The notes under the pieces: model-generated
The model's input: the letters and a program-made list of their open reading frames with translations, nothing else
Told to the model about the DNA's origin: nothing
Databases searched by the model: none
Assembly (NCBI RefSeq): GCF_900215505.1
Contig: NZ_LT907844.1
Location: forward strand, 744,001 to 808,000
Direction: 5' to 3'
Length of the DNA stretch: 64,000 nucleotides
DNA from: Cohaesibacter sp. ES.047
GTDB taxonomy: Bacteria; Pseudomonadota; Alphaproteobacteria; Rhizobiales; Cohaesibacteraceae
Program-made: the position numbers and the translations under genes
Shown: positions 43,879-53,299 of the stretch, one piece after another
Numbering within the stretch: the first letter of the stretch is position 1
How the letters are laid out: the number at the start of each line of letters is the position of its first letter

Positions 43879-44418
43879 TTAGTTGCCCGATACAAAGTAG
43901 GTTGAAAGCCGAAGCTGGATGTCGTTGGCGACCTGTTGTGCGGCGCGGTTTTCCGCGTCTCTGAGGGCCCTGTCGTTGGCAAAGCGCTGCGTGCTGCGGG
44001 CAAAGGAAGCGGTAAAGAAGCTCGAGCCTGTCGTGGCGATCGTGCCATCGGCGATCTTGATGAGCTTGTAGGTTGCCGTCAGGCTGACGCGCGTGGTTTT
44101 GGCAAGGCCGGTTCCGTTTTCGATATCAAAGGAGTTGTTTGTGTTCTTGAGTGCGATGTCGAGCCGATAGGCGGGCGTGGCTGCTTCTCCACCGCCGGTG
44201 AAAGCAAAGATCAGGTGGTTCCGGATCTCTTGCTCCACACGATTGTTGGCGGGTTCGATCTGAACGCTCGCCAACTCCGCCGACAGGCTCTGATCCGTGA
44301 TCGTCGGAGCGGTAGAATAGAGCGGACGCACCTGACAGGCCGACAAAGCCAGTCCAAGGCCGAGGCAGGCCACCAGTGAAAGAGAGCCTGCCCTGACTTT
44401 GCGATTAAACGACAACAT
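43879..44418 (-). CDS. lptE: LPS-assembly lipoprotein LptE
   Basis: Outer-membrane lipoprotein that plugs the LptD translocon. The N-terminus is a lipoprotein signal ([21 protein letters not shown]) with lipobox LSAC, the Cys being near residue 28, then VRPLYSTAP. The rest matches the alphaproteobacterial LptE type: [27 protein letters not shown] and [22 protein letters not shown]. It starts inside the last codons of leuS, a 14-base overlap. Position between leuS and holA supports the call strongly. Confidence 0.92.
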   Translation of the reverse strand: MLSFNRKVRAGSLSLVACLGLGLALSACQVRPLYSTAPTITDQSLSAELASVQIEPANNRVEQEIRNHLIFAFTGGGEAATPAYRLDIALKNTNNSFDIENGTGLAKTTRVSLTATYKLIKIADGTIATTGSSFFTASFARSTQRFANDRALRDAENRAAQQVANDIQLRLSTYFVSGN

Positions 44419-47023
44419 TGACGATCCTTTTCGGCACTACAATGATCTTGCGTGGCTGGTTGCCATCCAGAGCCTTGATCACGGGATCCGATTCCAGAAC
44501 GGCCTGCTCGATTGTAGCCTGATCTGCATCAGCAGCAACGGTTATTTCGCCGCGTTTTTTGCCGTTGATCTGAATGGGCAGGGTCAATTCGTCTTCGACC
44601 AGCATGGCTTTGTCGGTTTGCGGCCATGCATGGGTGGAAACAAGGCCATCCTTGCCGAGAAGGCTCCAGCATTCTTCTGCCAGATGCGGCATCATTGGCG
44701 CGGCCATCATGATGAGCAGCTCCATGCTTTCATTGAGCGCCCAGACGAGGGATGGATCGGCGTCGAGCTTGTCTTTCTTGACCACGGCGGCGATGTTGTT
44801 GACCAACTGGTAGATCTGCGCGACCGAGCGATTGAAGCCCAGCTGTTCGATGTTGGATTCAACAGCAGCCAGTGTCTTGTGGCTGGCCTTGCGCAAGGAG
44901 AGTGCTTCGTCGCTGAAGCGCTCCGGTTTGGCCGGGATGTTCGATCCGATGAACTCGGCGCTGTCAACGACAAGGCGCCAGATGCGCTGAATGAAGCGGT
45001 GAGACCCTTCGGCGCCGGCTTCGGTCCAGATCACGTCGCGTTCCGGAGGGCTGTCGGAGAGCATGAACCAGCGGGCCGTGTCGGCACCGAACGTCTCGAT
45101 GATGTCGGTCGGGTCCACGGTATTCTTCTTGGATTTCGACATCTTCTCGACGGAGCCGATGGTGATGGGTTCGCCGGTTTCATTGTGTGTTGCGCTGCGC
45201 TTTCCATCCGCGTCCTGTATGGTGATTTCTGCGGGGGAGACCCAGCGTCCATCTTTACCCTTGTAGGTTTCGTGGTTGACCATGCCCTGCGTGAAGAGGC
45301 CCTTGAAGGGCTCCTTGACGGTCATGTGACCGGTTTCCTTCATGGCGCGGGCAAAGAAGCGGGAGTAGAGCAGATGTAGAATGGCATGCTCGATGCCGCC
45401 GATATACTGATCGACCGGCAGCCACTCATCGACCATTTTGGTGTCGGTCGGCGTGTCCTGACGCGGGGCCGTGAAGCGGGCGAAATACCAGGAGCTGTCC
45501 ACGAAGGTGTCCATGGTGTCGGTTTCGCGCCGAGCCGGTTTGCCACAGTTGGGGCAGGTGCAGTTGCGCCATGTGGGATGACGGTCAAGCGGGTTGCCCG
45601 GTTTGTCGAAATTGATGTCGTCCGGCAGCTTGATCGGCAGATTTTCTTTCTTCTCGGGAACCACGCCGCAGTCTTCGCAGTGGATCATCGGAATAGGGCA
45701 GCCCCAATAGCGCTGGCGGGAAATACCCCAGTCGCGCAGGCGATATTGCACCTTGCGTTCGGCCTGAGGTTTGCCGTCTATGAGGTTGGCTTCCAGTTTC
45801 TCTGCAACAGCATTTTTAGCGTCGGCAATGGACATGCCATCGAGGAATTCGGAATTGAAGATCGTGCCTTCACCGGTGTAGGCCTCGTCAGCGACGTCAA
45901 AGCTTTTGGGGTCCTCGCCCTTTGGCAGAACCACCGGGGTGACGTTAAGATCATATTTGCGAGCAAAATCAAGGTCTCGCTGGTCATGAGCCGGGCAGGC
46001 GAAGATCGCGCCCGTGCCATAATCCATGAGGATGAAGTTGGCGACATAGACCTTCAGGGTGATGGCCGGATCGAGCGGATGTACCACGGCGAGGCCCGTA
46101 TCGAAGCCGACTTTTTCCGCGGTTTCAAGTTCGGCCGCAGACGTGCCCATCTTTTGGCAAAGCTCGACAAAGGCCTGAAGCTCTGGATTGTCCTTGGCCA
46201 GTTCCTTGGTCAATGGATGATCGGCGGACAAACCCATGAAGGATGCGCCAAACAGCGTGTCGGGGCGGGTGGTGAAGATCTCGATTTCCGAGTGACCATG
46301 GCTTTCTTCGGTCAGTTGGAAGCGGATCTGAAGACCCTCGGACTTGCCAATCCAGTTCTGCTGCATGAGCCGGACTTTATCCGGCCAGCGATCGAGATGC
46401 TGGATTTCCTCTAAAAGGTCTTCGGCGAAGTCGGTGATCTTGAAAAACCACTGGGTAAGCTCGCGCTGCTCGACCTCGGCACCGGAGCGCCAGCCCTTGC
46501 CGTCAATAACCTGCTCGTTGGCCAGCACCGTGTGATCGACCGGATCCCAGTTGACCTTGGCATTCTTGCGGTAGGCGAGGCCTTTCTCCGCAAAATCGAG
46601 AAACAGCATCTGCTGGCGATGATAATAGTCCACGTCGCAGGTGGCGAACTCGCGATCCCAGTCCAGTGACAGGCCCATGAGCTGAAGCTGGGCGCGCATC
46701 GTTGCGATGTTTTCGTAGGTCCAGTCCTTGGGATGGATCTTGTTCTGCATCGCGGCGTTTTCCGCCGGCATGCCGAAAGCATCCCAACCCATGGGATGCA
46801 GAACGTTGAACCCTTTGGCGCGCTTGTAGCGGGCAACCACGTCGCCCATGGTGTAGTTCCGCACATGGCCCATGTGGATGCGTCCAGACGGGTAGGGGAA
46901 CATTTCCAGGACGTAGTATTTCGGGCGGGGGTCTTCGTTTTCGGTCCGGAAGATTTTCTTGGAATCCCAAGTCTGTTGCCAGCGGATTTCTGCTTCTCGT
47001 GCGTTGTAGCGTTCAGTCGCCAT
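44405..47023 (-). CDS. leuS: Leucyl-tRNA synthetase
   Basis: Class I aminoacyl-tRNA synthetase. The HIGH motif appears as [17 protein letters not shown] near residue 45-60, and the KMSKS motif as [18 protein letters not shown]. The CP1 editing domain lies between (including [19 protein letters not shown]). A zinc-like [20 protein letters not shown] segment is present. The ATG at 47023 ([16 protein letters not shown]) gives 872 residues; an upstream extension to 47074 lacks conserved sequence. It is the first gene of leuS-lptE-holA. Confidence 0.98.
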   Translation of the reverse strand: MATERYNAREAEIRWQQTWDSKKIFRTENEDPRPKYYVLEMFPYPSGRIHMGHVRNYTMGDVVARYKRAKGFNVLHPMGWDAFGMPAENAAMQNKIHPKDWTYENIATMRAQLQLMGLSLDWDREFATCDVDYYHRQQMLFLDFAEKGLAYRKNAKVNWDPVDHTVLANEQVIDGKGWRSGAEVEQRELTQWFFKITDFAEDLLEEIQHLDRWPDKVRLMQQNWIGKSEGLQIRFQLTEESHGHSEIEIFTTRPDTLFGASFMGLSADHPLTKELAKDNPELQAFVELCQKMGTSAAELETAEKVGFDTGLAVVHPLDPAITLKVYVANFILMDYGTGAIFACPAHDQRDLDFARKYDLNVTPVVLPKGEDPKSFDVADEAYTGEGTIFNSEFLDGMSIADAKNAVAEKLEANLIDGKPQAERKVQYRLRDWGISRQRYWGCPIPMIHCEDCGVVPEKKENLPIKLPDDINFDKPGNPLDRHPTWRNCTCPNCGKPARRETDTMDTFVDSSWYFARFTAPRQDTPTDTKMVDEWLPVDQYIGGIEHAILHLLYSRFFARAMKETGHMTVKEPFKGLFTQGMVNHETYKGKDGRWVSPAEITIQDADGKRSATHNETGEPITIGSVEKMSKSKKNTVDPTDIIETFGADTARWFMLSDSPPERDVIWTEAGAEGSHRFIQRIWRLVVDSAEFIGSNIPAKPERFSDEALSLRKASHKTLAAVESNIEQLGFNRSVAQIYQLVNNIAAVVKKDKLDADPSLVWALNESMELLIMMAAPMMPHLAEECWSLLGKDGLVSTHAWPQTDKAMLVEDELTLPIQINGKKRGEITVAADADQATIEQAVLESDPVIKALDGNQPRKIIVVPKRIVNVVV

Positions 47024-47240
47024 AGGTCTTCGCCAATGCCTCGATTGTCTTGTCGTTAGTGGCCTGACCTTCACCAGATTTATCCTATTGCGTCAACCCA
47101 TTTCGCAGATTTCGGCCCTTTGGGCCTGTTCAATCTTGCGATGTGCATGCGAAGGGGGTAATTTGTCGTGCATAATGCTGGACAGAGCCGGGCGGGATTC
47201 GCTCATGGCGTCCCACCAAGTCGGAGTTTGAAAAAGGACG

Positions 47241-47918
47241 ATGGGTATATCATCCAAGCTGGCCGAGGTTCGCAAGGCCATCGCGGAGTGCGAAAAAGAA
47301 GCAGAACGAGCACAGGATAGTGTGACACTCATCGCTGTTTCAAAGACATTCGATGCTGATGTGATCCGAAAGGCACTTGAGGCCGGTCAGAGGGTCTTTG
47401 GTGAGAACAAGGTCCAGGAAGCCAAGGGCAAATGGCCCGAATTGCGTGACGAGTTCGAGGGTGTCGAGCTGCATCTCATCGGCCCACTTCAATCGAACAA
47501 GGCAAAGGATGCCGTTGCTCTGTTCGATGTCATTCATTCGGTGGATCGCAAAAAGATCGCGCGCACCATTCGACTGGAAATGGAAAAGCAAAGCCGGCAG
47601 GTTGATCTGTTTGTTCAGATCAACACCGGGTCCGAGCCGCAAAAAGCAGGCATTCTACCTGAGGAAGCCGATGATTTTCTTGGCTTTTGCAAGGTGGAGC
47701 TTGGTCTCACCATCCGCGGTCTGATGTGTATTCCACCAGCTGACGACAATCCCAAGGCGCATTTCAAGCTGCTGCGCAAGATTGCCAAGCGCAATGATAT
47801 CAAGGACCTGTCGATGGGCATGAGCGCCGATTATGGCGAAGCCATCAAACAGGGGTCCACATTTGTCCGGGTGGGGAGCGCCATCTTCGGACATCGCAAA
47901 AAGCCGGTTTCGATCTAG
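47241..47918 (+). CDS. YggS family pyridoxal phosphate homeostasis protein
   Basis: A 225-residue single-domain alanine-racemase-fold protein that binds PLP and affects vitamin B6 and amino acid balance. The Lys that carries PLP is in VTLIAVSKTFDADVI; VFGENKVQEAKGKW, ELHLIGPLQSNKAKDAV and the C-terminal LSMGMSADYGEAIKQGSTFVRVGSAIFG (phosphate-binding SMGMS) are all typical. It is divergent from leuS and convergent with the L,D-transpeptidase gene. Confidence 0.95.
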   Translation: MGISSKLAEVRKAIAECEKEAERAQDSVTLIAVSKTFDADVIRKALEAGQRVFGENKVQEAKGKWPELRDEFEGVELHLIGPLQSNKAKDAVALFDVIHSVDRKKIARTIRLEMEKQSRQVDLFVQINTGSEPQKAGILPEEADDFLGFCKVELGLTIRGLMCIPPADDNPKAHFKLLRKIAKRNDIKDLSMGMSADYGEAIKQGSTFVRVGSAIFGHRKKPVSI

Positions 47919-47945
47919 GCCCATTTTGCGGCTTAAGCTGATAAA

Positions 47946-48473
47946 TCACCGCACGATTCGGATCTGCGTTTGGGGCCCCATATGGGCGAGCACCAGGCGC
48001 AGATCTCTTTTATCAAGGGCAATACAGCCTTCTGTCGGCTTGTAGCCTTCGCGCGCGACATGCATGAAAAGCGCGCTGCCCTTATTCCTGGTGCGTTTCG
48101 TGATGTTGATATCGAGAACAACCACCAGATCATAAAGATTATCTTCGCGCATCATCCGCTCGTGAGAGGTAGAAAAAGGCAGCCGTACCAGACGGTTGTA
48201 GCTGGCGTGATCGGGCGAATCACACCAACCCATCCCGGCATGGATCGGGGTGAAGGGCAGGATTGAGCGCGGACGGTTTTCGCGATCTGCGCGATAAAAT
48301 CCATAAAGTGGTCTGGTTACTGTGATCGGCGTGCCACCGTCCCCTTCGCGCTTTTTCGATGTCATGCCGCGTCTTCCCAACGCGACCGGAAAGACATGAC
48401 TGCCCATTTGCAGCAGTCCTTTTGCGGGATCGCGTGGGTCGGTTCGTATGGTGAGAGCAGAGACGATTGGCAT
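47946..48473 (-). CDS. L,D-transpeptidase (YkuD) family protein
   Basis: A 175-residue protein with a YkuD catalytic motif, SALFMHVAREGYKPTEGCIALDKRDL, containing the conserved His and the nucleophilic Cys. The substrate region GDGGTPITVTRPLYGFYRADR is also family-typical. Such enzymes form 3-3 peptidoglycan cross-links or attach lipoproteins in the periplasm. No signal peptide is visible at the chosen start (MPIVSALTIRTDP), which is also seen in many short family members annotated as L,D-transpeptidase catalytic domain proteins. Function is inferred from the family. Confidence 0.87.
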   Translation of the reverse strand: MPIVSALTIRTDPRDPAKGLLQMGSHVFPVALGRRGMTSKKREGDGGTPITVTRPLYGFYRADRENRPRSILPFTPIHAGMGWCDSPDHASYNRLVRLPFSTSHERMMREDNLYDLVVVLDINITKRTRNKGSALFMHVAREGYKPTEGCIALDKRDLRLVLAHMGPQTQIRIVR

Positions 48474-48505
48474 AGGGCAGTGGACTTCAAAAGGTTTGGC
48501 GGATG

Positions 48506-48521
48506 TGTTGATTCCGCGACA
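48506..48521 (+). promoter_or_regulatory. NifA-type upstream activator sequence
   Basis: TGTTGATTCCGCGACA fits the NifA consensus TGT-N10-ACA exactly. It lies about 150 bases upstream of a sigma-54-type promoter before cowN. A six-base consensus can occur by chance, so the combination with the promoter and the gene matters. Confidence 0.55.
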
Positions 48522-48659
48522 TTTGTAGCAAGTCTGCCGTCCGACGTGTAGCTTTCTTGTCGGTGGCGTCTGTTTGGTGAGCCGTCAGACGCATGATCGG
48601 TCCGGTCTTTCTTGGTGGTAACCCATAGGGTTTGACGTCATTAAGTTACAAATGACTCA

Positions 48660-48677
48660 CCGGCATTTTTCTTGCAT
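48660..48677 (+). promoter_or_regulatory. Sigma-54-type (-24/-12) promoter of cowN
   Basis: CCGGCATTTTTCTTGCA places GG at 48662-48663 and GC at 48674-48675, exactly ten bases apart, within a good match to the RpoN consensus (YTGGCAC-N5-TTGCW). Transcription would start near 48687, about 80 bases before cowN. Confidence 0.68.
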
Positions 48678-48765
48678 TGCCAATATCTTGACCAATGTAC
48701 CGGCTTGCTCTTGTCGTTCGGTGGCAAGAGCGAGTCCATGGAGTAGCAATAGGAAATTGAACATC

Positions 48766-49065
48766 ATGAGCGAAGATCTTCATGAAACGGATCGCTATGT
48801 CAGCTTTGTGGGCATCGAATGTGATCGGAATGCCGAAATCCTTCTCACCTATATCGAGCGTCTGGCGACCGGCCCGGCCAGCGACAATCCCTATTGGCAG
48901 GCCTTTCTCGGCAAGATCGAAAAAAGCCGTGCTGGCGATACCGCCACAGGGGATGCGCTGTTTGTGGTTCATTCGCACATCAATATCATTCGCGAGCTGT
49001 TCGAGGAGCATCAGGATGAAGTCGCGATGGCTCTGCTGGAGAAGGTCGAGCTCGAGTGCTGTTAG
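48766..49065 (+). CDS. cowN: N2-fixation sustaining protein CowN
   Basis: A small cytoplasmic protein (99 residues) that protects nitrogenase from inhibition by carbon monoxide. The sequence DRYVSFVGIECDRNAEILLTYIER and the C-terminal LFVVHSHINIIRELFEEHQDEVAMALLEKVELECC (cited in two parts) match the family throughout. The start at 48766 is chosen because upstream residues are unrelated. The promoter region has sigma-54 and NifA-type elements, consistent with expression under nitrogen fixation. No nif genes are in the window. Confidence 0.93.
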   Translation: MSEDLHETDRYVSFVGIECDRNAEILLTYIERLATGPASDNPYWQAFLGKIEKSRAGDTATGDALFVVHSHINIIRELFEEHQDEVAMALLEKVELECC

Positions 49066-49359
49066 TCTCTTCGGCTTCGCTTTAGCGTTTCATGACACCG
49101 GCTTTTGCCGCGCGCGTTCGTGGCAAAGAGCCTTCTTCCTCAGCAAGGATTGATGCGCGATCAAGTGCAAATGACGGGGACGTGATTGGCTGTGACTTGC
49201 AATCATGCTCATCCGTTCCTTAATTGAAGCCATTCAATGGTTTGTCACTCATAAGTGATTGGGTGCTTTTGTGGCAGGATTGGTACCGAAAAATCATGGC
49301 TTGCTGTTCCACATCTGTAATTGCTGCGCTATTGTGGAAGGCCAATCCGGGAGCGAAAA

Positions 49360-50043
49360 ATGACTGCGCGAAAAATATTGCTGGTTGATGATGATGATGA
49401 ATTGCGCGAAGCGTTGGTGGAGCAGCTGTCGCTTTATGAAGAATTCGACATCGTTGAGGAATCCTCGGCGACCAAAGGCATTCAGACCGTCCGGTCGGAT
49501 CATTTCGACCTGTTGATCATGGACGTCGGCTTGCCTGACATGGATGGCCGGGAAGCCGTGAAGCTTCTCAGGAAGGGCGATTTCAAGGCACCGATCATCA
49601 TGTTGACGGGTCATGACACCGATTCTGATACCATTCTGGGGCTGGAGGCTGGTGCGAACGACTATGTCACCAAGCCCTTTCGCTTCGCCGTCTTGCTCGC
49701 GCGGATCCGGGCACAGCTCAGGCAGCATGAAAACAGCGAAGATGCGACCTTTGCTGTGGGGCGTTTCACCTTCAAACCGGCCGCCAAAGTGCTGGCCGAT
49801 GAAGCTGGCAGCAAGGTACGCCTGACCGAAAAGGAGACTTCGATCCTGAGGTTTCTCTACCGCTCGGGTGACAAACCGGTGAGCCGTGATGTGCTTTTGC
49901 ATGAGGTTTGGGGGTACAATTCCGGTGTGACGACACACACGCTTGAAACCCATATCTATCGCCTGCGTCAAAAGATCGAAAAAAATCCGTCCAATGCGGA
50001 GCTTCTGATCACCGAAGCGGGCGGTTACAAGCTGGTTCCGTGA
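49360..50043 (+). CDS. cenR: CenR-type response regulator, OmpR family
   Basis: A 227-residue regulator. The receiver domain (KILLVDDDDELREALVEQL, phospho-acceptor Asp 55 in IMDVGLPDMDG, and Lys in VTKPF) is joined to an OmpR winged helix (LTEKETSILRFLYRSGDKPVSRDVLLHEVWGYN, in parts, and THTLETHIYRLRQKIEKNP). The segments EQLSLYEEFDIVEE and TILGLEAGANDYVTKPFRFA strongly resemble Caulobacter CenR, an essential regulator of cell-envelope homeostasis. No partner kinase (CenK) is adjacent. The orthology is from memory of the family, not an alignment. Confidence 0.8.
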   Translation: MTARKILLVDDDDELREALVEQLSLYEEFDIVEESSATKGIQTVRSDHFDLLIMDVGLPDMDGREAVKLLRKGDFKAPIIMLTGHDTDSDTILGLEAGANDYVTKPFRFAVLLARIRAQLRQHENSEDATFAVGRFTFKPAAKVLADEAGSKVRLTEKETSILRFLYRSGDKPVSRDVLLHEVWGYNSGVTTHTLETHIYRLRQKIEKNPSNAELLITEAGGYKLVP

Positions 50044-50187
50044 CTTGTTGTCGACGCGCGTGCAAGAGCTTGGGGACGCCTTCGGCTTTTCTTGACAAGG
50101 CAAGGGAGCACGCGCCTATATAGATGAGTGCTTTTTTCATGCGGTGCGTTGTTCGATTCGCCGCAGATGCCGGAATGACAAGATCAG

Positions 50188-50700
50188 ATGAGCCTGACGA
50201 GTGATATCGACCTGCTGCGGCGGGTGCCCTTTTTCTCAGAATTTAATGAGGACCAACTGAGGTTGCTTGCCTTTGGTGCGGAATCGCGCACTTATCGGGC
50301 CAAACAGGTGATCTTTCGGCAAGGGGATCTGGCGGATTCAGGCTTTGTCATCGCGCAAGGCCAGATTCGCATGACGATTTCGGAAAATGGGCTTGATACC
50401 CAGTCCCAGATCCTGGGCGTTGGTAGTTTGGTGGGAGAAATGGCTTTGCTCGCCGAAACCCGTCGTTCAGCAATGGCGACCGCGATTGAGGATGTGAAGG
50501 TCGTTCAGGTCCGGCGTATTCTCTTCCGGCGCGTGATGGATGAATATCCCGATCTCGCTGCCACAATGCACAGTCGGCTCGTCAAGCGCCTTGATGCCAT
50601 GGTGCACGATCTTGAGGGCATCCGCTCCCGTCTGGATGACAACCGCGCCACCCCCATGAGTCTTGAAGAGGTGGCCGACTTCATCGGGCGCGGGGAGTAG
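50188..50700 (+). CDS. Cyclic nucleotide-binding domain protein without HTH
   Basis: A 170-residue protein with one cNMP-binding (CRP-like) domain: LLRRVPFFSEFNEDQLRLLAFG, QVIFRQGDLADSGFVIAQGQ, and GVGSLVGEMALLAETRRSAMATA around the phosphate-binding cassette. No DNA-binding helix-turn-helix follows; the C-terminus is helical (RLVKRLDAMVHDLEGIRSRLDD). It may act as a cyclic nucleotide sensor for a partner protein. Its last 105 coding bases are duplicated at 53300, beyond a three-gene islet, so this copy of the 3' end may not be the original one. Confidence 0.88.
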   Translation: MSLTSDIDLLRRVPFFSEFNEDQLRLLAFGAESRTYRAKQVIFRQGDLADSGFVIAQGQIRMTISENGLDTQSQILGVGSLVGEMALLAETRRSAMATAIEDVKVVQVRRILFRRVMDEYPDLAATMHSRLVKRLDAMVHDLEGIRSRLDDNRATPMSLEEVADFIGRGE

Positions 50701-50703
50701 GTT
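50596..50703 (+). repeat. Direct repeat R1 (islet left edge)
   Basis: These 108 bases are the 3' end of the cyclic-nucleotide-binding gene plus GTT. They match 53300-53407 in the same orientation at 102 of 108 positions. The copies bracket the AT-rich three-gene islet. Confidence 0.93.
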
Positions 50704-50711
50704 GCTGTCCG

Positions 50712-52208
50712 CTAGTTGAGCGATATCTTTTGGGGGCGTATTTCTGTTTCAGGCGACTTCTGTTCGTAGCAAAAGAAATTGAGCCTTCCTGGCATTGACA
50801 GACACTCTCCATGTTCTTTGATAGCAGCATCCGAATCCGGGAATGTTTTGAGAAAATCTGGCGAAACTGACCATCGAATAGAGCTTTTTTTCTTGTTCAG
50901 CTTAATGGAATTGGCGGTCTTTACAACTCGAGCGTGTTTATTCTTCGCCCAAGTATACTCTATATATTGAATTCCGTATAAATCTATCACTTTTGTCATT
51001 GAACAATTTATTTGCAAAGTTATTTTCCGGTTATTTACTTTCCTGCAAATCCCTTTGCTTCGAATTTCAATTTTACCGATTTCAGGCGAATATTGCGATT
51101 TTAGAATGTCAGAAAATCTTGCAGAGCGACGATAGAATTGGAAAGGGCGTATTTTATAAAAGAAATTTTTTTCGTTATTAACTTTCAAACTTCCCAGCTT
51201 TTCAAATAGGCCTTTGCTTTTGTTCACATTGGATAGATTGATAGAAACTTCACAGGTGGAACTCGCTTCTTCATCGTAGCCTTCGCGGATGCCGGTTATG
51301 GTGTTGCGTAATTTTTTAACCCCACCCTTGGCACTCGAAGCTCCGACAGTAAGTTGGTAAGGCCAATCGGGCTTGATTTTCCCAAGTGAACGGTCTTGCA
51401 GGTAGGCAGCAGCGGCGTCGCAAGCCAGTGCGACATTCTGTTGTGATATGCGTTTTGGAATCGGTATGCCGTACACATCGATCTGCCACATGGCTGCTTT
51501 GCCCGGCGTATCAATGTAGAACATCTCCTGCGGCGACGTTTCAAGCACTGTAATGAAGAGGCTGTCCCTGAGGTTTAGAAGAGCACGATTCTTTAGAATG
51601 TCACTCGAATTGGTAAGTGCGGTTGAATAAGACGCATTAACAAGTTCTTTTGGAACAGTTTTAATTGGTAGGTTTTCAAATCCGAGATCAAGAGAGGGGG
51701 CGTGGAAGCCTAACGAAGCTTTTGCATGAATATGGCGATCAATGGTCTTGAAGTCCTCCTCACCCGTTGCGTGTTTTCCAGACATGAATACGAGGGCGCA
51801 AGCTGAAAGGCAGCGATGGTGTTTTTCAACGACAGTGCCGAGTCCTTCATCTACGATTTTGGCAATCTTGAGAGCTTCAGCGAACGAGCCGCCTGGGGAA
51901 TTAAGGCAGAGGCGGCGATGTTTGTAGTCCCCATCATAACCTCTGGGATCGACTTTGCTGAAGCCAGACCAGATGAAGGTTTCTTTTGGTTTGCTAGGGT
52001 CTTCTTTTCTAACGTCCGGGGTTACGATCAAATTCAGGAGCTTCTGATAGTCGCCTTCCTTGATCTCGCCTTCCATTTTGAGAATGCATTTTGTGTCTTC
52101 ATCCCACATTTTCGTAAAGGTCGCAGCGCTGGCTGCTGTGACGGATGAGAAAGCAAAAAGCAGGAAACCAATCAGACGGATGGTGTGTCTTGTTTTTTGC
52201 TTCAGCAT
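50712..52208 (-). CDS. Periplasmic ClpP/crotonase-fold protein (COG3904-like)
   Basis: A 498-residue secreted protein. Residues 1-28 are a Sec signal (TIRLIGFLLFAFSSVTAASA). A ClpP/SppA-like core follows: RLCLNSPGGSFAEALKIAKIV (oxyanion loop near 104-108), HHRCLSACALVFMSGK (candidate nucleophile Ser 136), and ASLGFHAPSLD (candidate His 169). The C-terminal 200 residues are Lys-rich and contain several Cys but no domain I recognise. It may be a periplasmic protease or a binding protein. It is the last gene of an AT-rich leftward trio in an islet flanked by direct repeats. A GAGGAAG ribosome binding site supports the start. Confidence 0.78.
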   Translation of the reverse strand: MLKQKTRHTIRLIGFLLFAFSSVTAASAATFTKMWDEDTKCILKMEGEIKEGDYQKLLNLIVTPDVRKEDPSKPKETFIWSGFSKVDPRGYDGDYKHRRLCLNSPGGSFAEALKIAKIVDEGLGTVVEKHHRCLSACALVFMSGKHATGEEDFKTIDRHIHAKASLGFHAPSLDLGFENLPIKTVPKELVNASYSTALTNSSDILKNRALLNLRDSLFITVLETSPQEMFYIDTPGKAAMWQIDVYGIPIPKRISQQNVALACDAAAAYLQDRSLGKIKPDWPYQLTVGASSAKGGVKKLRNTITGIREGYDEEASSTCEVSINLSNVNKSKGLFEKLGSLKVNNEKNFFYKIRPFQFYRRSARFSDILKSQYSPEIGKIEIRSKGICRKVNNRKITLQINCSMTKVIDLYGIQYIEYTWAKNKHARVVKTANSIKLNKKKSSIRWSVSPDFLKTFPDSDAAIKEHGECLSMPGRLNFFCYEQKSPETEIRPQKISLN

Positions 52209-52218
52209 GGCTTCCTCG

Positions 52219-52794
52219 TTACGATTTGCAGGTGCTGTTGACCGAAGGTTCGTCGTTCAGAAGTGCTTCCATTTTCGTTCCAAGTTTTGGCATAGCGAAG
52301 TTGGTTCGAAGCTCCTCGATTGGCGCTTTATAAAGGCAAAGCATGCTATCGGCGAATTCACCCAAGTGATCAAGAATCACGGATTTATCACAAACGCTGG
52401 AACTGTCCTCATCAGATCCGGCAACGCATGATGCGGCGGCATCCAGATAATCCATCACCCGGATCAGATCAGAAACCGTATCTTTTTCTTCTATCGGGAA
52501 AATGATTGTTGTCGCGATTTGATTAATGATATCGGCGCTGCCAGCCTTGTTGCTCAGCCTTGCTCGTGTTGGGTCCAGCCATGGCCGTTGCAATTCCATT
52601 CGCGATTGCATCATTTCATTGTTTTGAAAATGCATGATGAATTTAAGTGCATTTGAGACGCGCTCTTCGGCTCGATCCCGAGAATAGGAATTATAGGCAA
52701 CGACAATGCCCACAATAATGGAAACATAACTCAGTGCTTCAAGGCTCGATTTGATGATGAGCCAATTCTTTCCAATCCGATCTTTCATGAGCAT
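52219..52794 (-). CDS. Single-span membrane protein of unknown function
   Basis: A 191-residue protein I do not recognise. One membrane helix lies near residues 17-37 (LEALSYVSIIVGIVVAYNSYS), followed by a long soluble domain, mostly helical, with two Cys pairs (SCVAGSDEDSSSVC and C-terminal LCL...NSTCKS). Charge distribution predicts a short cytoplasmic N-terminus and a periplasmic C-terminal domain, or the reverse. Its start overlaps the stop of the upstream gene by 10 bases, and it ends 10 bases before the ClpP-like gene, so all three genes are one operon. Confidence 0.7.
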   Translation of the reverse strand: MLMKDRIGKNWLIIKSSLEALSYVSIIVGIVVAYNSYSRDRAEERVSNALKFIMHFQNNEMMQSRMELQRPWLDPTRARLSNKAGSADIINQIATTIIFPIEEKDTVSDLIRVMDYLDAAASCVAGSDEDSSSVCDKSVILDHLGEFADSMLCLYKAPIEELRTNFAMPKLGTKMEALLNDEPSVNSTCKS

Positions 52795-53171
52795 GGGTCT
52801 TTGGGCACTTCAATGACTTCAAGATCGTCTTCAAATTTGAGCTTATAGTCTTTCAGGCACTTGAGCTGACCTTTGGTGAATTGAATCACTTCTGCCGGAT
52901 GATTAGGCCCGTCTTCTTTTGGCGTGATGGTTGGAACAGCGGAGTTCACCACTTTTTTGCTCAGTATTGATGCCAAGTCGGTGTTTGGGCATTCGTCAAG
53001 AAAGATAATTATGTCATTGGAAGCGGTCTGGCTGTATTGGTCAATGTGTTGCTTGACGCATTGAAGCTGTTTGGCCCGCACAAACCAAATGTCTTTTGCT
53101 TCTGAAAGGGTCGGCATTGTAAGACCAATGATCAAGGATGCTGCTGCTACGGCAAATTGATCGCTCTTCAC
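52785..53171 (-). CDS. Small secreted Cys-containing protein of unknown function
   Basis: A 128-residue protein, first in the islet operon. The N-terminus SDQFAVAAASLIIGLTMPTLSEA looks like a Sec signal peptide, leaving a mature part of about 105 residues. The mature part has four Cys (in QLQCVKQ, DECPNT, LKCLKDY and DPCS), suggesting two disulfides. The GTG at 53171 is preferred because it is preceded by AGGACGAAG and begins at the signal peptide; another GTG in the same frame lies at 53198. No family was recognised. Confidence 0.68.
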   Translation of the reverse strand: MKSDQFAVAAASLIIGLTMPTLSEAKDIWFVRAKQLQCVKQHIDQYSQTASNDIIIFLDECPNTDLASILSKKVVNSAVPTITPKEDGPNHPAEVIQFTKGQLKCLKDYKLKFEDDLEVIEVPKDPCS

Positions 53172-53299
53172 TTCTTCGTCCTTAAAACAAAAAAACACAT
53201 GTGATATTTGAATACCGAATTATTGCAACATTGAGATGAATTGCAATATGGAAAATTCTACCAATGGTTTTATGAAGCCCAGCCGAAAGCCGTCGCTCT

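Noticed and set aside
44399-46414. Two long + strand frames over the leuS gene
   Set aside because: Antisense to leuS; no motifs and no ribosome binding sites.
49240-49290. Possible sigma-54 promoter before cenR (TGGCAGGATTGGTAC)
   Set aside because: The -12 GC is replaced by AC at the required ten-base spacing, so the essential dinucleotide is missing.
50704-53299. Islet interpreted as a prophage remnant or integrative element
   Set aside because: No integrase, excisionase or phage structural gene is visible; only the repeats and composition support mobility, so no element type is claimed.
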